Of a DNA stretch of 60,717 bases, positions 24,185 to 32,324 are shown in pieces; the first letter of the stretch is position 1; every line of letters starts with the position of its first letter. The DNA is from Myxococcus qinghaiensis (GTDB lineage Bacteria; Myxococcota; Myxococcia; Myxococcales; Myxococcaceae), in NCBI RefSeq assembly GCF_024198215.1, contig NZ_JAKCFA010000044.1:1-60717 (forward strand), written 5' to 3'. The notes under the pieces were generated by a model that saw only the letters and a list, made by a program, of their open reading frames with translations, had not been told where the DNA came from and did no database searches. A program made the position numbers and the translations under genes.

Positions 24185-25693
24185 ATGCTGCGAGTCCTCA
24201 TCGCTTGGGTCGGCGTGTCCGACCTCCAGGGCCCTTCGAAGGAGGCGGCTAGCGACGTTGGCCCCGTCGCGCAGGCGCTCAAGGTGCGTGAGTTCGACCG
24301 GGTGGTCCTCCTCGAGAACTTCAGCAAGCCCGAGCACCAGAACATGCTCCCGCCGTACATCACGTGGCTCAAGGCGCGGACGAAGGCGGAGGTCGTCGAA
24401 CGCCCCGAGGAACTCGCCGGCCCGACGGACTGGGGCGGCATCTACAAGGCCGCGCTCCGCGCCTGCCAAGCACAGGAGAAGGATGCGGCGCTGACCTTCC
24501 ACCTGAGCCCCGGTTCGCCGCCCATGGCAGCCGTGTGGGTGCTTCTCGGTAAGACCGTGTTCTCTGCCGAACTGATCGAGTCGTCGCGCGAGCAGGGCGT
24601 GAAGACGGTCACGGTACCCTTCGACATCGCGGCGGAGTTCCTACCCGACCTGCTGCGTGAGTCCGACGAGCGCCTACGCAGCCAGAGCACGGCGGATTCT
24701 CCTGCAGCCCCAGAGTTCAAGGACATCATCCATCGAAGCAAGGTGATGGCGCGCCTCATCCAACGAGCGCGGCGGGTGGCGCTTCGGAACGTGCCCGTGC
24801 TTATCGAAGGTGAGTCCGGCACAGGGAAGGAGTTGTTCGCGAAGGCCATCCACCGGGCAAGCCCTCGGCGCGACAAACCGTTCATCGCAGTGAACTGCGG
24901 CGCTATCCCATCGACCCTGGTCGAGAGCGTGCTGTTCGGCCATGAGAAGGGGTCGTTCACGGGAGCCGATCGACTCCGCAGAGGCGTCTTCGAAGAGGCC
25001 CACGGCGGGACCCTGTTCCTCGATGAGCTCGGCGAGTTGCCGCTCGATGCCCAGGTGAAGTTGCTCCGCGTCCTCCAAGACTCAAGGGTCACGAGGGTCG
25101 GCGCAACATCCGAGATCGAAGTCGACGTTCGCGTTGTCTCGGCTACCAACCGCAACGTCATCGAAGAGGTCGAAGCCGGACGCTTTCGCGAGGATCTATT
25201 CTACCGCCTGGCCGTGGCCGTCTTGAAGCTTCCGCTGCTCCGTGAGCGGGCTGGCGATCTTGGGCTTCTGATCGACGAGCTGCTGAAAAAGGAGAATCTG
25301 GACGCGGAGAAAGTCGAGCCCGGATACGTCCACAAGAAAATTTCCACGGGCGCAAGGAATCTTCTCTTGATGCATCCCTGGCCTGGCAACGTTCGCGAGC
25401 TTCAGCTCGCCCTGAGGCGTGCTGTTATCTGGAGCGACGGAGTCACCATCTCGACTGAAGATGTCCGCGAATCCCTCCTCGCGGTGCCGCACGCTCAAGG
25501 GCGTGACGTGCTCGACCGGCCTCTCGGCGATGGCCTCAACCTACAAGAAATATTGAAGGAAGTGGCGAGGCACTACCTCGGTCGCGCGCTTGATGAAGCG
25601 GCTGGCAACAAGACGCGCGCCGCGGAGTTGGTCGGCGCCCCGAGCTACCAGACGCTCTCAAATTGGCTGAAGAAGTACGAGGTCGACGCGTGA
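24185..25693 (+). CDS. RtcR-like sigma-54 activator with CARF-type sensor domain
   Basis: A 502-aa regulator. Residues 1-~170 are a sensor of the CARF type: a Rossmann-like start (MLRVLIAWVGVSDLQGP) and HLSPGSPPMAAVWVLLG, the S-P-G-[ST]-P loop found in CARF domains and in RtcR. Residues ~185-420 are the AAA+ motor: Walker A GESGTGKELFAKAIH, the sigma-54 contact loop as GSFTGA (usual form GAFTGA), Walker B GTLFLDELGELP, and the end WPGNVRELQ. The C-terminus carries a Fis-type helix-turn-helix (AAELVGAPSYQTLSNWLKK). RtcR responds to RNA ligands and switches on RNA-repair operons. By analogy this protein should sense an RNA or nucleotide signal and fire the promoters on either side. Confidence 0.9.
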   Translation: MLRVLIAWVGVSDLQGPSKEAASDVGPVAQALKVREFDRVVLLENFSKPEHQNMLPPYITWLKARTKAEVVERPEELAGPTDWGGIYKAALRACQAQEKDAALTFHLSPGSPPMAAVWVLLGKTVFSAELIESSREQGVKTVTVPFDIAAEFLPDLLRESDERLRSQSTADSPAAPEFKDIIHRSKVMARLIQRARRVALRNVPVLIEGESGTGKELFAKAIHRASPRRDKPFIAVNCGAIPSTLVESVLFGHEKGSFTGADRLRRGVFEEAHGGTLFLDELGELPLDAQVKLLRVLQDSRVTRVGATSEIEVDVRVVSATNRNVIEEVEAGRFREDLFYRLAVAVLKLPLLRERAGDLGLLIDELLKKENLDAEKVEPGYVHKKISTGARNLLLMHPWPGNVRELQLALRRAVIWSDGVTISTEDVRESLLAVPHAQGRDVLDRPLGDGLNLQEILKEVARHYLGRALDEAAGNKTRAAELVGAPSYQTLSNWLKKYEVDA

Positions 25694-25716
25694 CCTTCTG
25701 CGCGTACCTTGAGCGC

Positions 25717-25732
25717 TGGCACGACGGCTGCT
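25717..25732 (+). promoter_or_regulatory. Sigma-54 type -24/-12 promoter, right operon
   Basis: Plus-strand sequence TGGCACGACGGCTGCT, with GG and GC exactly 10 bases apart and a full TGGCACG -24 box. The predicted start is near 25743, about 48 bases before the DUF4258 gene, and immediately downstream of the activator gene. Together with 24061-24076 it brackets the activator. Confidence 0.8.
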
Positions 25733-25790
25733 CATGCGGTCTTCGCCAACGGCAACCACGGGAGGTTGTCGTTGAACCCGGAGACCCAGC

Positions 25791-26138
25791 ATGCCCGCCA
25801 ACGACAACCGCTTCGAGACGTACCGCACCGAAGGCCGCTTCACCCTCACCAACCACGCCAAGGAGCGCATGGCGACGCGCGGGCTTCGCGCCGACGCCAT
25901 CGACGCCACGCTGGCCTACGGGCGGGTCGTCTACGTCCGTGGCGCCGACATCTACGCGATCGGCCGGAGGGAGATCGCTCGCTACACGGAGGAAGGCATC
26001 GACCTCTCCGCATACAACGGGGTTCAGGTCGTCGTCACCGCCGACGGCGCCATTCTTACCGTGTACCGCAACCGCTCCTTCAACGGGCTCCGCGGCCGCC
26101 GCACGGACCGCCGCCGCCCCCTCGCCCTCGTGGCGTAG
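25791..26138 (+). CDS. DUF4258 domain protein (RelE/BECR-fold-like)
   Basis: A 115-aa protein. It has the DUF4258 signature: LTNHAKERMATRGLRADAID, a following ATLAYGRVVYVRGADIYAIG segment, and a final strand pair VQVVVTADGAILTVYRNRSF. DUF4258 belongs to the BECR superfold (barnase, colicin, RelE), many members of which cut RNA. The His in NHAKERM and the Arg in YRNR are in the usual active-site positions. GGAG lies about eight bases before ATG 25791. As first gene of the right operon it could be an inducible RNase or its modulator. Catalysis is not established for this subfamily. Confidence 0.8.
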   Translation: MPANDNRFETYRTEGRFTLTNHAKERMATRGLRADAIDATLAYGRVVYVRGADIYAIGRREIARYTEEGIDLSAYNGVQVVVTADGAILTVYRNRSFNGLRGRRTDRRRPLALVA

Positions 26139-26168
26139 GCCGCACCACGAGACCAACCGGAGAAGAGC

Positions 26169-26828
26169 ATGACCTCCCAGCTCAAAGAGTTCACCTCGTT
26201 GGCCGCGCGCCCGCTCCCCGTCATCCTCCTCGCCGACGTTAGCGGAAGCATGGCGACTGAGGGGAAGATCGACGCTCTCAACCAATCCGTCCGCGAGATG
26301 CTCGCTACGTTCGCGTCGACTGACGATCTTCGCGCCGAGATCCACGTCGCCATCATCACCTTCGGTGGCGAGGCGCGACTTCACACCCCGCTTCAGCCAG
26401 CGAGCGCGGTGACGTGGAGCGACATGGTGGCCGATGGCGGCACGCCGATGGGGCAGGCGATGACGCTGGCGGCTGACCTCGTCGACGACAACGCCAGGGT
26501 CCCCGGGCGCGCCTACCGCCCCACCATCGTCCTCATCTCCGATGGCCAGCCCACCGACTCTTGGCAGACAGGCCTCGACCGCATGACCAAGCAAGGGCGG
26601 GCGCAGAAGGCGGACCGCACGGCGCTGGCGATCGGCGGCGATGCCGACACCGACATGCTTCGACGCTTCCTGAACGACGAGAAGAAGCAGGTGTTCGTCG
26701 CGGCGGACGCGCGCCGCATCAAGGACTTCTTCCAGTTCATCACGATGTCCGTCGCGGCGCGTTCGCGGAGCGCGAACCCGAATGAAGTTCCGCAAATGCA
26801 GAACCCGTTCGATCTCGATAGCGTGTGA
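26169..26828 (+). CDS. TerY-type von Willebrand factor A protein
   Basis: A 219-aa single-domain vWA protein. The metal-binding site is complete: DVSGSM (D-x-S-x-S), the threonine in GGTPMGQAM and the aspartate in LISDGQPTD. It is close in form to TerY. In comparative genomics, a vWA (TerY), a PP2C phosphatase and a kinase with a zinc ribbon form the TerY-P triad, thought to regulate assembly of partner proteins by phosphorylation. Here the same three genes follow in order, and its stop overlaps the phosphatase start (GTGA). Confidence 0.9.
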   Translation: MTSQLKEFTSLAARPLPVILLADVSGSMATEGKIDALNQSVREMLATFASTDDLRAEIHVAIITFGGEARLHTPLQPASAVTWSDMVADGGTPMGQAMTLAADLVDDNARVPGRAYRPTIVLISDGQPTDSWQTGLDRMTKQGRAQKADRTALAIGGDADTDMLRRFLNDEKKQVFVAADARRIKDFFQFITMSVAARSRSANPNEVPQMQNPFDLDSV

Positions 26829-27562
26829 GGATCAAGGGAATGTGGAGCGCCATGGGGGCCAGCGTTCGAGGCCCAGAACATCTCAAGGACGGTCGGCCCA
26901 ACCAGGATGCCTGGTTGAGTCGCCTCGCGCGCGGAGCCGCGCTTGCGGTCGTCTGCGATGGTCTGGGGAGCCGCCCGCACTCTGCGGTCGGCTCGCGAGC
27001 GGCATGCCGCGCCGTCGCCGACGCTGTTCGCCACTGGGCCGATGGCCGTGATGCCCCGCCCGAGCTCCTACTGCGGCTGATTCACGCGCTGTGGAACATG
27101 CGCGTGCACCAGACGGGCCGCGACGAGAGCGCGACGACTTGCCTGTTCGCGGTCGTGACGAAGGACGGCCGCCTGCTGCTTGCGCAACTCGGTGACGGCC
27201 TGGTGATGTTGAAGACGGCGAAGGGGACGATGACGCTCGAGCCCTCTTCCGAGCGCTTCGGAAACGCGACTACGGGCTTGGGCATCGCCTCGGATGTTCG
27301 CGAGTGGAGGCTCCACCTCGATCCGAACTTCACGGGGGCTGCGTCGATCCTGCTCGCCACGGACGGCGTGGCCGATGACCTTCTTCCGGAGAAGCGCGCG
27401 GACTTTCTGAACTTCCTCGTCACCCAGTACGGGCCCCGCCCAGCTACGGCGAGAGCCCGCGCCATCGCGAAGCAGCTTCGTGACTGGCCGACACCCCGAC
27501 ATCGCGACGACAAGACGGTGGCCGTGCTCTGGACCGACGCCACGACGGAGGCACCCCCATGA
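26825..27562 (+). CDS. PP2C-type Ser/Thr phosphatase (TerY-P triad)
   Basis: A 245-aa PP2C domain protein. Metal and phosphate residues are visible in order: GRPNQDAWL, VVCDGLGS with the key Asp, GSRAACRAV, LLLAQLGDGLVML, LLATDGVADDL and HRDDKTVAVLW near the end. It presumably opposes the kinase encoded next. The start is a GTG overlapping the vWA stop, and its own stop overlaps the kinase start (ATGA), so all three are translated together. It lacks membrane segments and should be cytoplasmic. Confidence 0.9.
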   Translation: MRIKGMWSAMGASVRGPEHLKDGRPNQDAWLSRLARGAALAVVCDGLGSRPHSAVGSRAACRAVADAVRHWADGRDAPPELLLRLIHALWNMRVHQTGRDESATTCLFAVVTKDGRLLLAQLGDGLVMLKTAKGTMTLEPSSERFGNATTGLGIASDVREWRLHLDPNFTGAASILLATDGVADDLLPEKRADFLNFLVTQYGPRPATARARAIAKQLRDWPTPRHRDDKTVAVLWTDATTEAPP

Positions 27563-29028
27563 GCGACTTCCCCAGCGCCGTCGTTGATGACGACGGCAAC
27601 GTCCACCACCTGCTGAAGCAGCCACTCGGACGAGGTGGACAAGGAGTCGTGCTCCGCACGCGTAGCCCACACATCGCTGTGAAGCTCATCGGCGCGATTG
27701 CCGACTCTCCACCCGCTCCAGAGACCCGCTCGGCGCAGAAGCTCTGGAACCAGCTCACGAAGGCACCAAGTATCGCGCTCGCTTCCGACGCACCGAAGCA
27801 CGCGGCGCTGCGACGGCGGCTCGAAGATGTCCGCGCGCTTCCGCTGCCCCGACTTCATCTCGCGCAACCGCTGTCGATGCTGCGGGATCACGTCGGCTAC
27901 ACGATGCGCTTGCTTACCGGCATGGTGCCGATGCGAAGTCTCATCGCTGAGCCGGGAGCGTCGAAGCTCGGCGAGTTCTACCGGTCGTCCGGTGGCCTCG
28001 GACGGCGCCTCGAACTGCTCGCGAACACGGCGGGCTTGCTTGCGCGACTGCATGCGGTGCCGCTCGTCTACGCCGATGTCTCTCTGAACAACGTGTTCAT
28101 CTCGGAGACGGCGGACGCGAGTGAGGTGTGGCTGATTGACCTCGACAACCTCGACTACCTCTCCGCCAATGCGCCCGGCATATTCACGCCGGGCTTCGGT
28201 TCGCCCGAAGTCGTGACGGGTCGCGCCGGGGTCTCGACCCTCTCTGACTCCTACTCCTTCGCCGTTCTTGCGTTCTGGGTCCTCACGCAGCAGCACCCGT
28301 TCCTTGGAGACTACGTCGAGCAGGGCAGCTGGGATGACGACGGCGACGAGGACCGTGAGCAGCTCGCGTTTCGCGGCGAGGTTCCGTGGGTTGAAGACAC
28401 GAGGGACGGCTCCAACCGCACCAGCAAGGGGATTGCACGGCACCTCGTCCTCTCCAAGCCTGTTCGCGAGCTCTTTCAGAGGACCTTCGAAGCTGGTCGG
28501 ACGGACCGCACAGCCCGACCGAGTATGTCCGAGTGGGCCGATGTCCTGCGGCGCGCGGCGGACCGGGTCGTCTCCTGCAAGGGCTGCGGCTCCACGTTCG
28601 ACGTGACCGCGGGCAGTTGTCAATTCTGCACGGCGAGCCCGCGTGCGTCGTTCATCCACATGCAGGTGAACCGCTGGGACCCCGAAATCGACGACGCCGG
28701 CGCGTCTGCGGTGAGCACGCGCGCCGTCTGGCACAAGATGCTCGACGTCAGGAAGGACAGCCTCGTCCTCCGACACGTCGTCGAGCCGGTGCTCGCCGAC
28801 GCCGAGGACGCACCAGTGCTCCGCGTTCGAGTCCTGAAGAGTGGCATCGCCCTCGAAGCCCTCTCGAACAACGAGGTCCACGTCGTCCTTGGAGGGCGCA
28901 CGCAACGCCTGGCCGCCGAACTCAAGCTTCCGTTGCCCAAGGCCGGGAGCGAAGCGTTCCTGCACTTCGGCCCGCTGGACCGCCCGCACCGCATGGCGGT
29001 TCTTCGGCTCTACTCGGAGGGAGCGTGA
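27559..29028 (+). CDS. Protein kinase with C-terminal zinc ribbon (TerY-P triad)
   Basis: A 489-aa protein. The kinase domain (~10-345) has GRGGQGVVLRT (Gly loop) and IAVKLIG with the ATP-anchoring Lys. The catalytic loop reads YADVSLNNVFI rather than HRD-x-K-x-x-N, and the metal motif is LIDLDNL rather than DFG. Asp and Asn are kept, so activity is likely. A GSPEV segment and DSYSFAVLAFWVL follow. A zinc ribbon (CKGCGSTFDV and CQFC) comes next and a ~120-residue beta-rich tail. This layout is the TerY-P triad kinase. The start overlaps PP2C, and the stop overlaps the helicase GTG start. Confidence 0.9.
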   Translation: MSDFPSAVVDDDGNVHHLLKQPLGRGGQGVVLRTRSPHIAVKLIGAIADSPPAPETRSAQKLWNQLTKAPSIALASDAPKHAALRRRLEDVRALPLPRLHLAQPLSMLRDHVGYTMRLLTGMVPMRSLIAEPGASKLGEFYRSSGGLGRRLELLANTAGLLARLHAVPLVYADVSLNNVFISETADASEVWLIDLDNLDYLSANAPGIFTPGFGSPEVVTGRAGVSTLSDSYSFAVLAFWVLTQQHPFLGDYVEQGSWDDDGDEDREQLAFRGEVPWVEDTRDGSNRTSKGIARHLVLSKPVRELFQRTFEAGRTDRTARPSMSEWADVLRRAADRVVSCKGCGSTFDVTAGSCQFCTASPRASFIHMQVNRWDPEIDDAGASAVSTRAVWHKMLDVRKDSLVLRHVVEPVLADAEDAPVLRVRVLKSGIALEALSNNEVHVVLGGRTQRLAAELKLPLPKAGSEAFLHFGPLDRPHRMAVLRLYSEGA

Positions 29029-32000
29029 AGCTCGATCAGGTTCCCTATGGCCAGACTGAGGTCCTTCGCCTCCGGTGGACGTCGTCGAGTGGGGCGCTGC
29101 CGAGCGCTGCCGTGCCCGGCACCGAGGGGCTGCTCCAGTTCTCCGAGCGCGAGGCGCAGGCAACGCTACGGGTTGGCCCGGACGTCTTGGGCATCCAGGG
29201 CGATGGTCGCAAGCATGAGATCGCACTCTCAGACCTCTGCACGCGGCACCTCCCCCGCATCGCATGGCTCGTGGACGCCGGTCCCCAGGTGCTCACGCTC
29301 CAAGTCCACACCTTTCTGCACGCCCTCGCGCTGCCGCCGATCGACCTCGGCGTCGATGAAAAAGTGCTCGAGGCGCTTGAGCGCATCGATCGCAGGCTCG
29401 CCGCTCCTGACCGCGCGCTCCAGTGGTTGGACGAGCAGTTCCTCCTTACTGGCGACAACGGCAGGCGAGGATTCGCGACCGCCGAGCTCAACGCCGGGGC
29501 GTTCGCACTGTTTGGCCGCACGGCGCGCGCCTTCATTCGAAGGGTAAAGCGACCGGACTCGACCGAGGGTCTGCTCGTTGACCTCGTGGCGCGCGGAAGA
29601 GGTCAAGGTGGAGAGCAACTCGCGCTGGTGTCGGGTGTCGTTCGGTTCGTCGACGCTACCGTCGCGGGCAAGCTCCGCGTCGACGCGGCAGCCCAGCTCT
29701 CGTCGCTTGTCACCTCCAGGTCGAGCTTCTTGGACCTGTGGAGTCGCTACGGCGCGATGGAGAACGAAGCGGCGCTGCGCAGGGCTCGAAGGGCTCGTTG
29801 GCTCAAGTACGACCATGTCGAGTCGCTCCCCGATGGCTGGTACCGCTTCTCCCTGGCGAGCGACTGCACCCTCGACGACGCAGAGCTGTTCAAGCGGACG
29901 CTCACCGAGGAGCAAGGACTCGGTATCGAGGCCGTCGGTGAGGTCCCCGAGGTGCTCACGCGCGAGATGTCGTGGGCCGAGTACGAGGCCCAGCCTCGCG
30001 CGAAGGATGCGCCGTCGCCCGCGACCTTCGATGGGCGAGTGGAACTCCATCGGCGAGACCGCACCGTCACGCTGGCCCAGCGACGAAACGACGAGGGTAA
30101 CCCGCCGGACACGGGCGCGCTGATCGTCTCGCTTCACGGAGACAAGACGAGGCTCAAGCGCCGAGCAGAGGCCGAGAGCGCCATTCGTGAGGCGCGCTGC
30201 CCGATGCCCCAACTCGGGCTGCTGCTCGAAGAGCGCCCCGTGGAAACGCCTCGTCGCGGAACGATCGCTCCGGTGACGCCCAACGTGAGGCGAAAGGTGT
30301 TCGGCATGCGTAGCCCCACGCCAACGCAGGAGCGCGCACTTCACGTCGCGCTGAACACCCCAGACATCGCGCTCATCCAGGGCCCGCCGGGAACCGGGAA
30401 GACGACGGTCATCGTCGCCCTCGTAGAGCGTCTGCAAGAGGTCTGGGACACGCAAGACGGCGTACAGGGGCGCCTACTGCTGAGCGGCTTCCAGCACGAC
30501 GCGGTCGAGAACGCGATCCAGCGGATGAACGTGAATGGGCTCCCGCCCATCAAGTTCGGCGGGCGGTCGAACAGCACTGCGGATGCCGACCGTGTCGACG
30601 CCACGATCGACCGGTGGTGCAGCGAGCGCAGCGCGGAGCTCCGCAAGAACCTTCCCCCCCGACCCGCGTCGGCCCAACAGAAGGAACTCTCCGAACTGGT
30701 GCATGGCTACCTATTGGCGCCTGGCACGCTGGAACACACCGCGTCCTTGCTCCACCGGGTCGCGAGCCGCGTCCAGGGGACGGTGCCCGCAGCGCTCGTC
30801 GACCGCGTTGTCGCGCTGGCTCGCGAGCTTTCCGAGCGGGCTCGTGCTGCACGTGGTGGTGACCCAGACCACGAGCGACTCGTGCGCTGCCTGCGCGCGC
30901 TGCGTTGCGACGCACGCTCCTTCGCGGATGATGGGGCGCGCAACGCGGATCGACTCGCGCGCGAACTCGCTCGTGCGGCGCGGCGAGACGAGCAGGCGAG
31001 AACACTGCTTGAGGCCACCGCGCGCTGGAGCGGTCACGGGCACCCGCCGTTCCTCGACGACCTCCGAGCACTTCGCAGACGGCTGTTGCTCGAACTGCTC
31101 CCTCCAGATCGCACCGAGGACACCATCCCGCGTGTACGGACCGACGTCCTCGACCTGCTGAGCGAGGTTCGCAACCACCTCGAGCAGCGCCAGAACACCT
31201 CGCGAGATGCGGCGGATGAGGCGACGTGGAGATTCCTTGCCACGCTCGAAGGAGACCCCGAAGCCGTCAAGCGCGCCGTCATCTCGTACACGTCGGTGTT
31301 CGCCGCCACCTGCCAGCAGTCGGCAAGGCAGGAACTCGCAGAGCTGAAGGGCTCGGAGGGCTACGACACCGTCGTCGTTGACGAGGCCGCGCGCGCGATG
31401 CCGCTCGATCTGTTCATCCCGATGGCTCGCGCAAAGCGGAGGATTGTGCTCGTGGGCGATCACCGCCAGCTCCCTCACATCCTCGACCAGGAGCTCGAGC
31501 GCGAACTCGAGGAGGCGCTGTCGACAGGCAAGAGTGAGGCGGAGCGCACGAGCGAGATGCTGAACGAGAGCCTGTTCGAGCGGCTCTTCAAAGACCTCAA
31601 GAAACGAGAGGACCGCGACGGTTTTCCCCGCGTCGTTACCCTCGACGAGCAGTACCGTATGAATCCGGTGCTCGGCCAGTTCGTCAGCGAGCAGTTCTAC
31701 AAGCCGCACGGCGAGGCCTTCAGGTCGCCCCGTCCGGCATCGGACTTCGTTCACTCGCTGCCGGGCTATAACGGGCCGGCGTCGTGGCTCAGCGTGCCGC
31801 GCAAGCTTGGCGCGGAGCGAGAGGGACAAAGCAAGTCGCGTCCCGTCGAGGCGCAAGTACTCGTCGCAGAGCTGAAGCGGCTCATGGACTCAAGGGAGGG
31901 ACGCGAGTTCACCTTTGGTGTGATCTCTTTCTACAGGCAGCAGGTCAAGACAATCGAGGACGCGCTCGTGGAAGCGGGCATCGTCGCTCGCACCGACGAC

Positions 32001-32324
32001 GCCACGGAAATCGTCGAGCCCTACCGCGAACTGCTGCTCCCCAATGGACGCGCGGCTGAGCGTCTTCGCTTCGGCACCGTCGACGCTTTCCAGGGGATGG
32101 AGTTCGACGTCGTGTTCCTCTCGATGGTTCGCAGCAACACGCGCGGCGTCTTTGGCCATGTCACCTCGCCGAACCGCCTCTGCGTGGCGATGAGCCGCCA
32201 GAAGCGCTTGCTCATCGTGACGGGTGACGACGGGATGCTCCGCGCGCTCAACGCGCCGAAGGCGATCAATCCCTTGGTCGAGTTTCACAAGCTGAGCGAG
32301 GTGCGCGATGCCGCCAGTATTTGA
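29025..32324 (+). CDS. Superfamily 1 helicase (Upf1/Dna2-like AAA_11/AAA_12)
   Basis: A 1099-aa protein. The N-terminal ~430 residues are not recognised and may bind nucleic acid or a partner. The helicase core carries Walker A IQGPPGTGKTTVI (~450), motif II VVVDEAARAMP (~785), motif III LVGDHRQLPHI, LDEQYRMNP, motif V GTVDAFQGMEFDVVFLSMVR (~1020) and motif VI NRLCVAMSRQK. This is the Upf1/SMUBP2/Dna2 branch, which unwinds or strips RNA or DNA. A long helical insertion lies between Walker A and motif II (~510-750). The start is a GTG overlapping the kinase stop. The next gene starts 17 bp before its end. Confidence 0.9.
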   Translation: MKLDQVPYGQTEVLRLRWTSSSGALPSAAVPGTEGLLQFSEREAQATLRVGPDVLGIQGDGRKHEIALSDLCTRHLPRIAWLVDAGPQVLTLQVHTFLHALALPPIDLGVDEKVLEALERIDRRLAAPDRALQWLDEQFLLTGDNGRRGFATAELNAGAFALFGRTARAFIRRVKRPDSTEGLLVDLVARGRGQGGEQLALVSGVVRFVDATVAGKLRVDAAAQLSSLVTSRSSFLDLWSRYGAMENEAALRRARRARWLKYDHVESLPDGWYRFSLASDCTLDDAELFKRTLTEEQGLGIEAVGEVPEVLTREMSWAEYEAQPRAKDAPSPATFDGRVELHRRDRTVTLAQRRNDEGNPPDTGALIVSLHGDKTRLKRRAEAESAIREARCPMPQLGLLLEERPVETPRRGTIAPVTPNVRRKVFGMRSPTPTQERALHVALNTPDIALIQGPPGTGKTTVIVALVERLQEVWDTQDGVQGRLLLSGFQHDAVENAIQRMNVNGLPPIKFGGRSNSTADADRVDATIDRWCSERSAELRKNLPPRPASAQQKELSELVHGYLLAPGTLEHTASLLHRVASRVQGTVPAALVDRVVALARELSERARAARGGDPDHERLVRCLRALRCDARSFADDGARNADRLARELARAARRDEQARTLLEATARWSGHGHPPFLDDLRALRRRLLLELLPPDRTEDTIPRVRTDVLDLLSEVRNHLEQRQNTSRDAADEATWRFLATLEGDPEAVKRAVISYTSVFAATCQQSARQELAELKGSEGYDTVVVDEAARAMPLDLFIPMARAKRRIVLVGDHRQLPHILDQELERELEEALSTGKSEAERTSEMLNESLFERLFKDLKKREDRDGFPRVVTLDEQYRMNPVLGQFVSEQFYKPHGEAFRSPRPASDFVHSLPGYNGPASWLSVPRKLGAEREGQSKSRPVEAQVLVAELKRLMDSREGREFTFGVISFYRQQVKTIEDALVEAGIVARTDDATEIVEPYRELLLPNGRAAERLRFGTVDAFQGMEFDVVFLSMVRSNTRGVFGHVTSPNRLCVAMSRQKRLLIVTGDDGMLRALNAPKAINPLVEFHKLSEVRDAASI

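Noticed and set aside
27082..29265. 727-aa open frame on the minus strand
   Set aside because: Shadow of the kinase and neighbouring genes; His/Arg-rich and without any domain.
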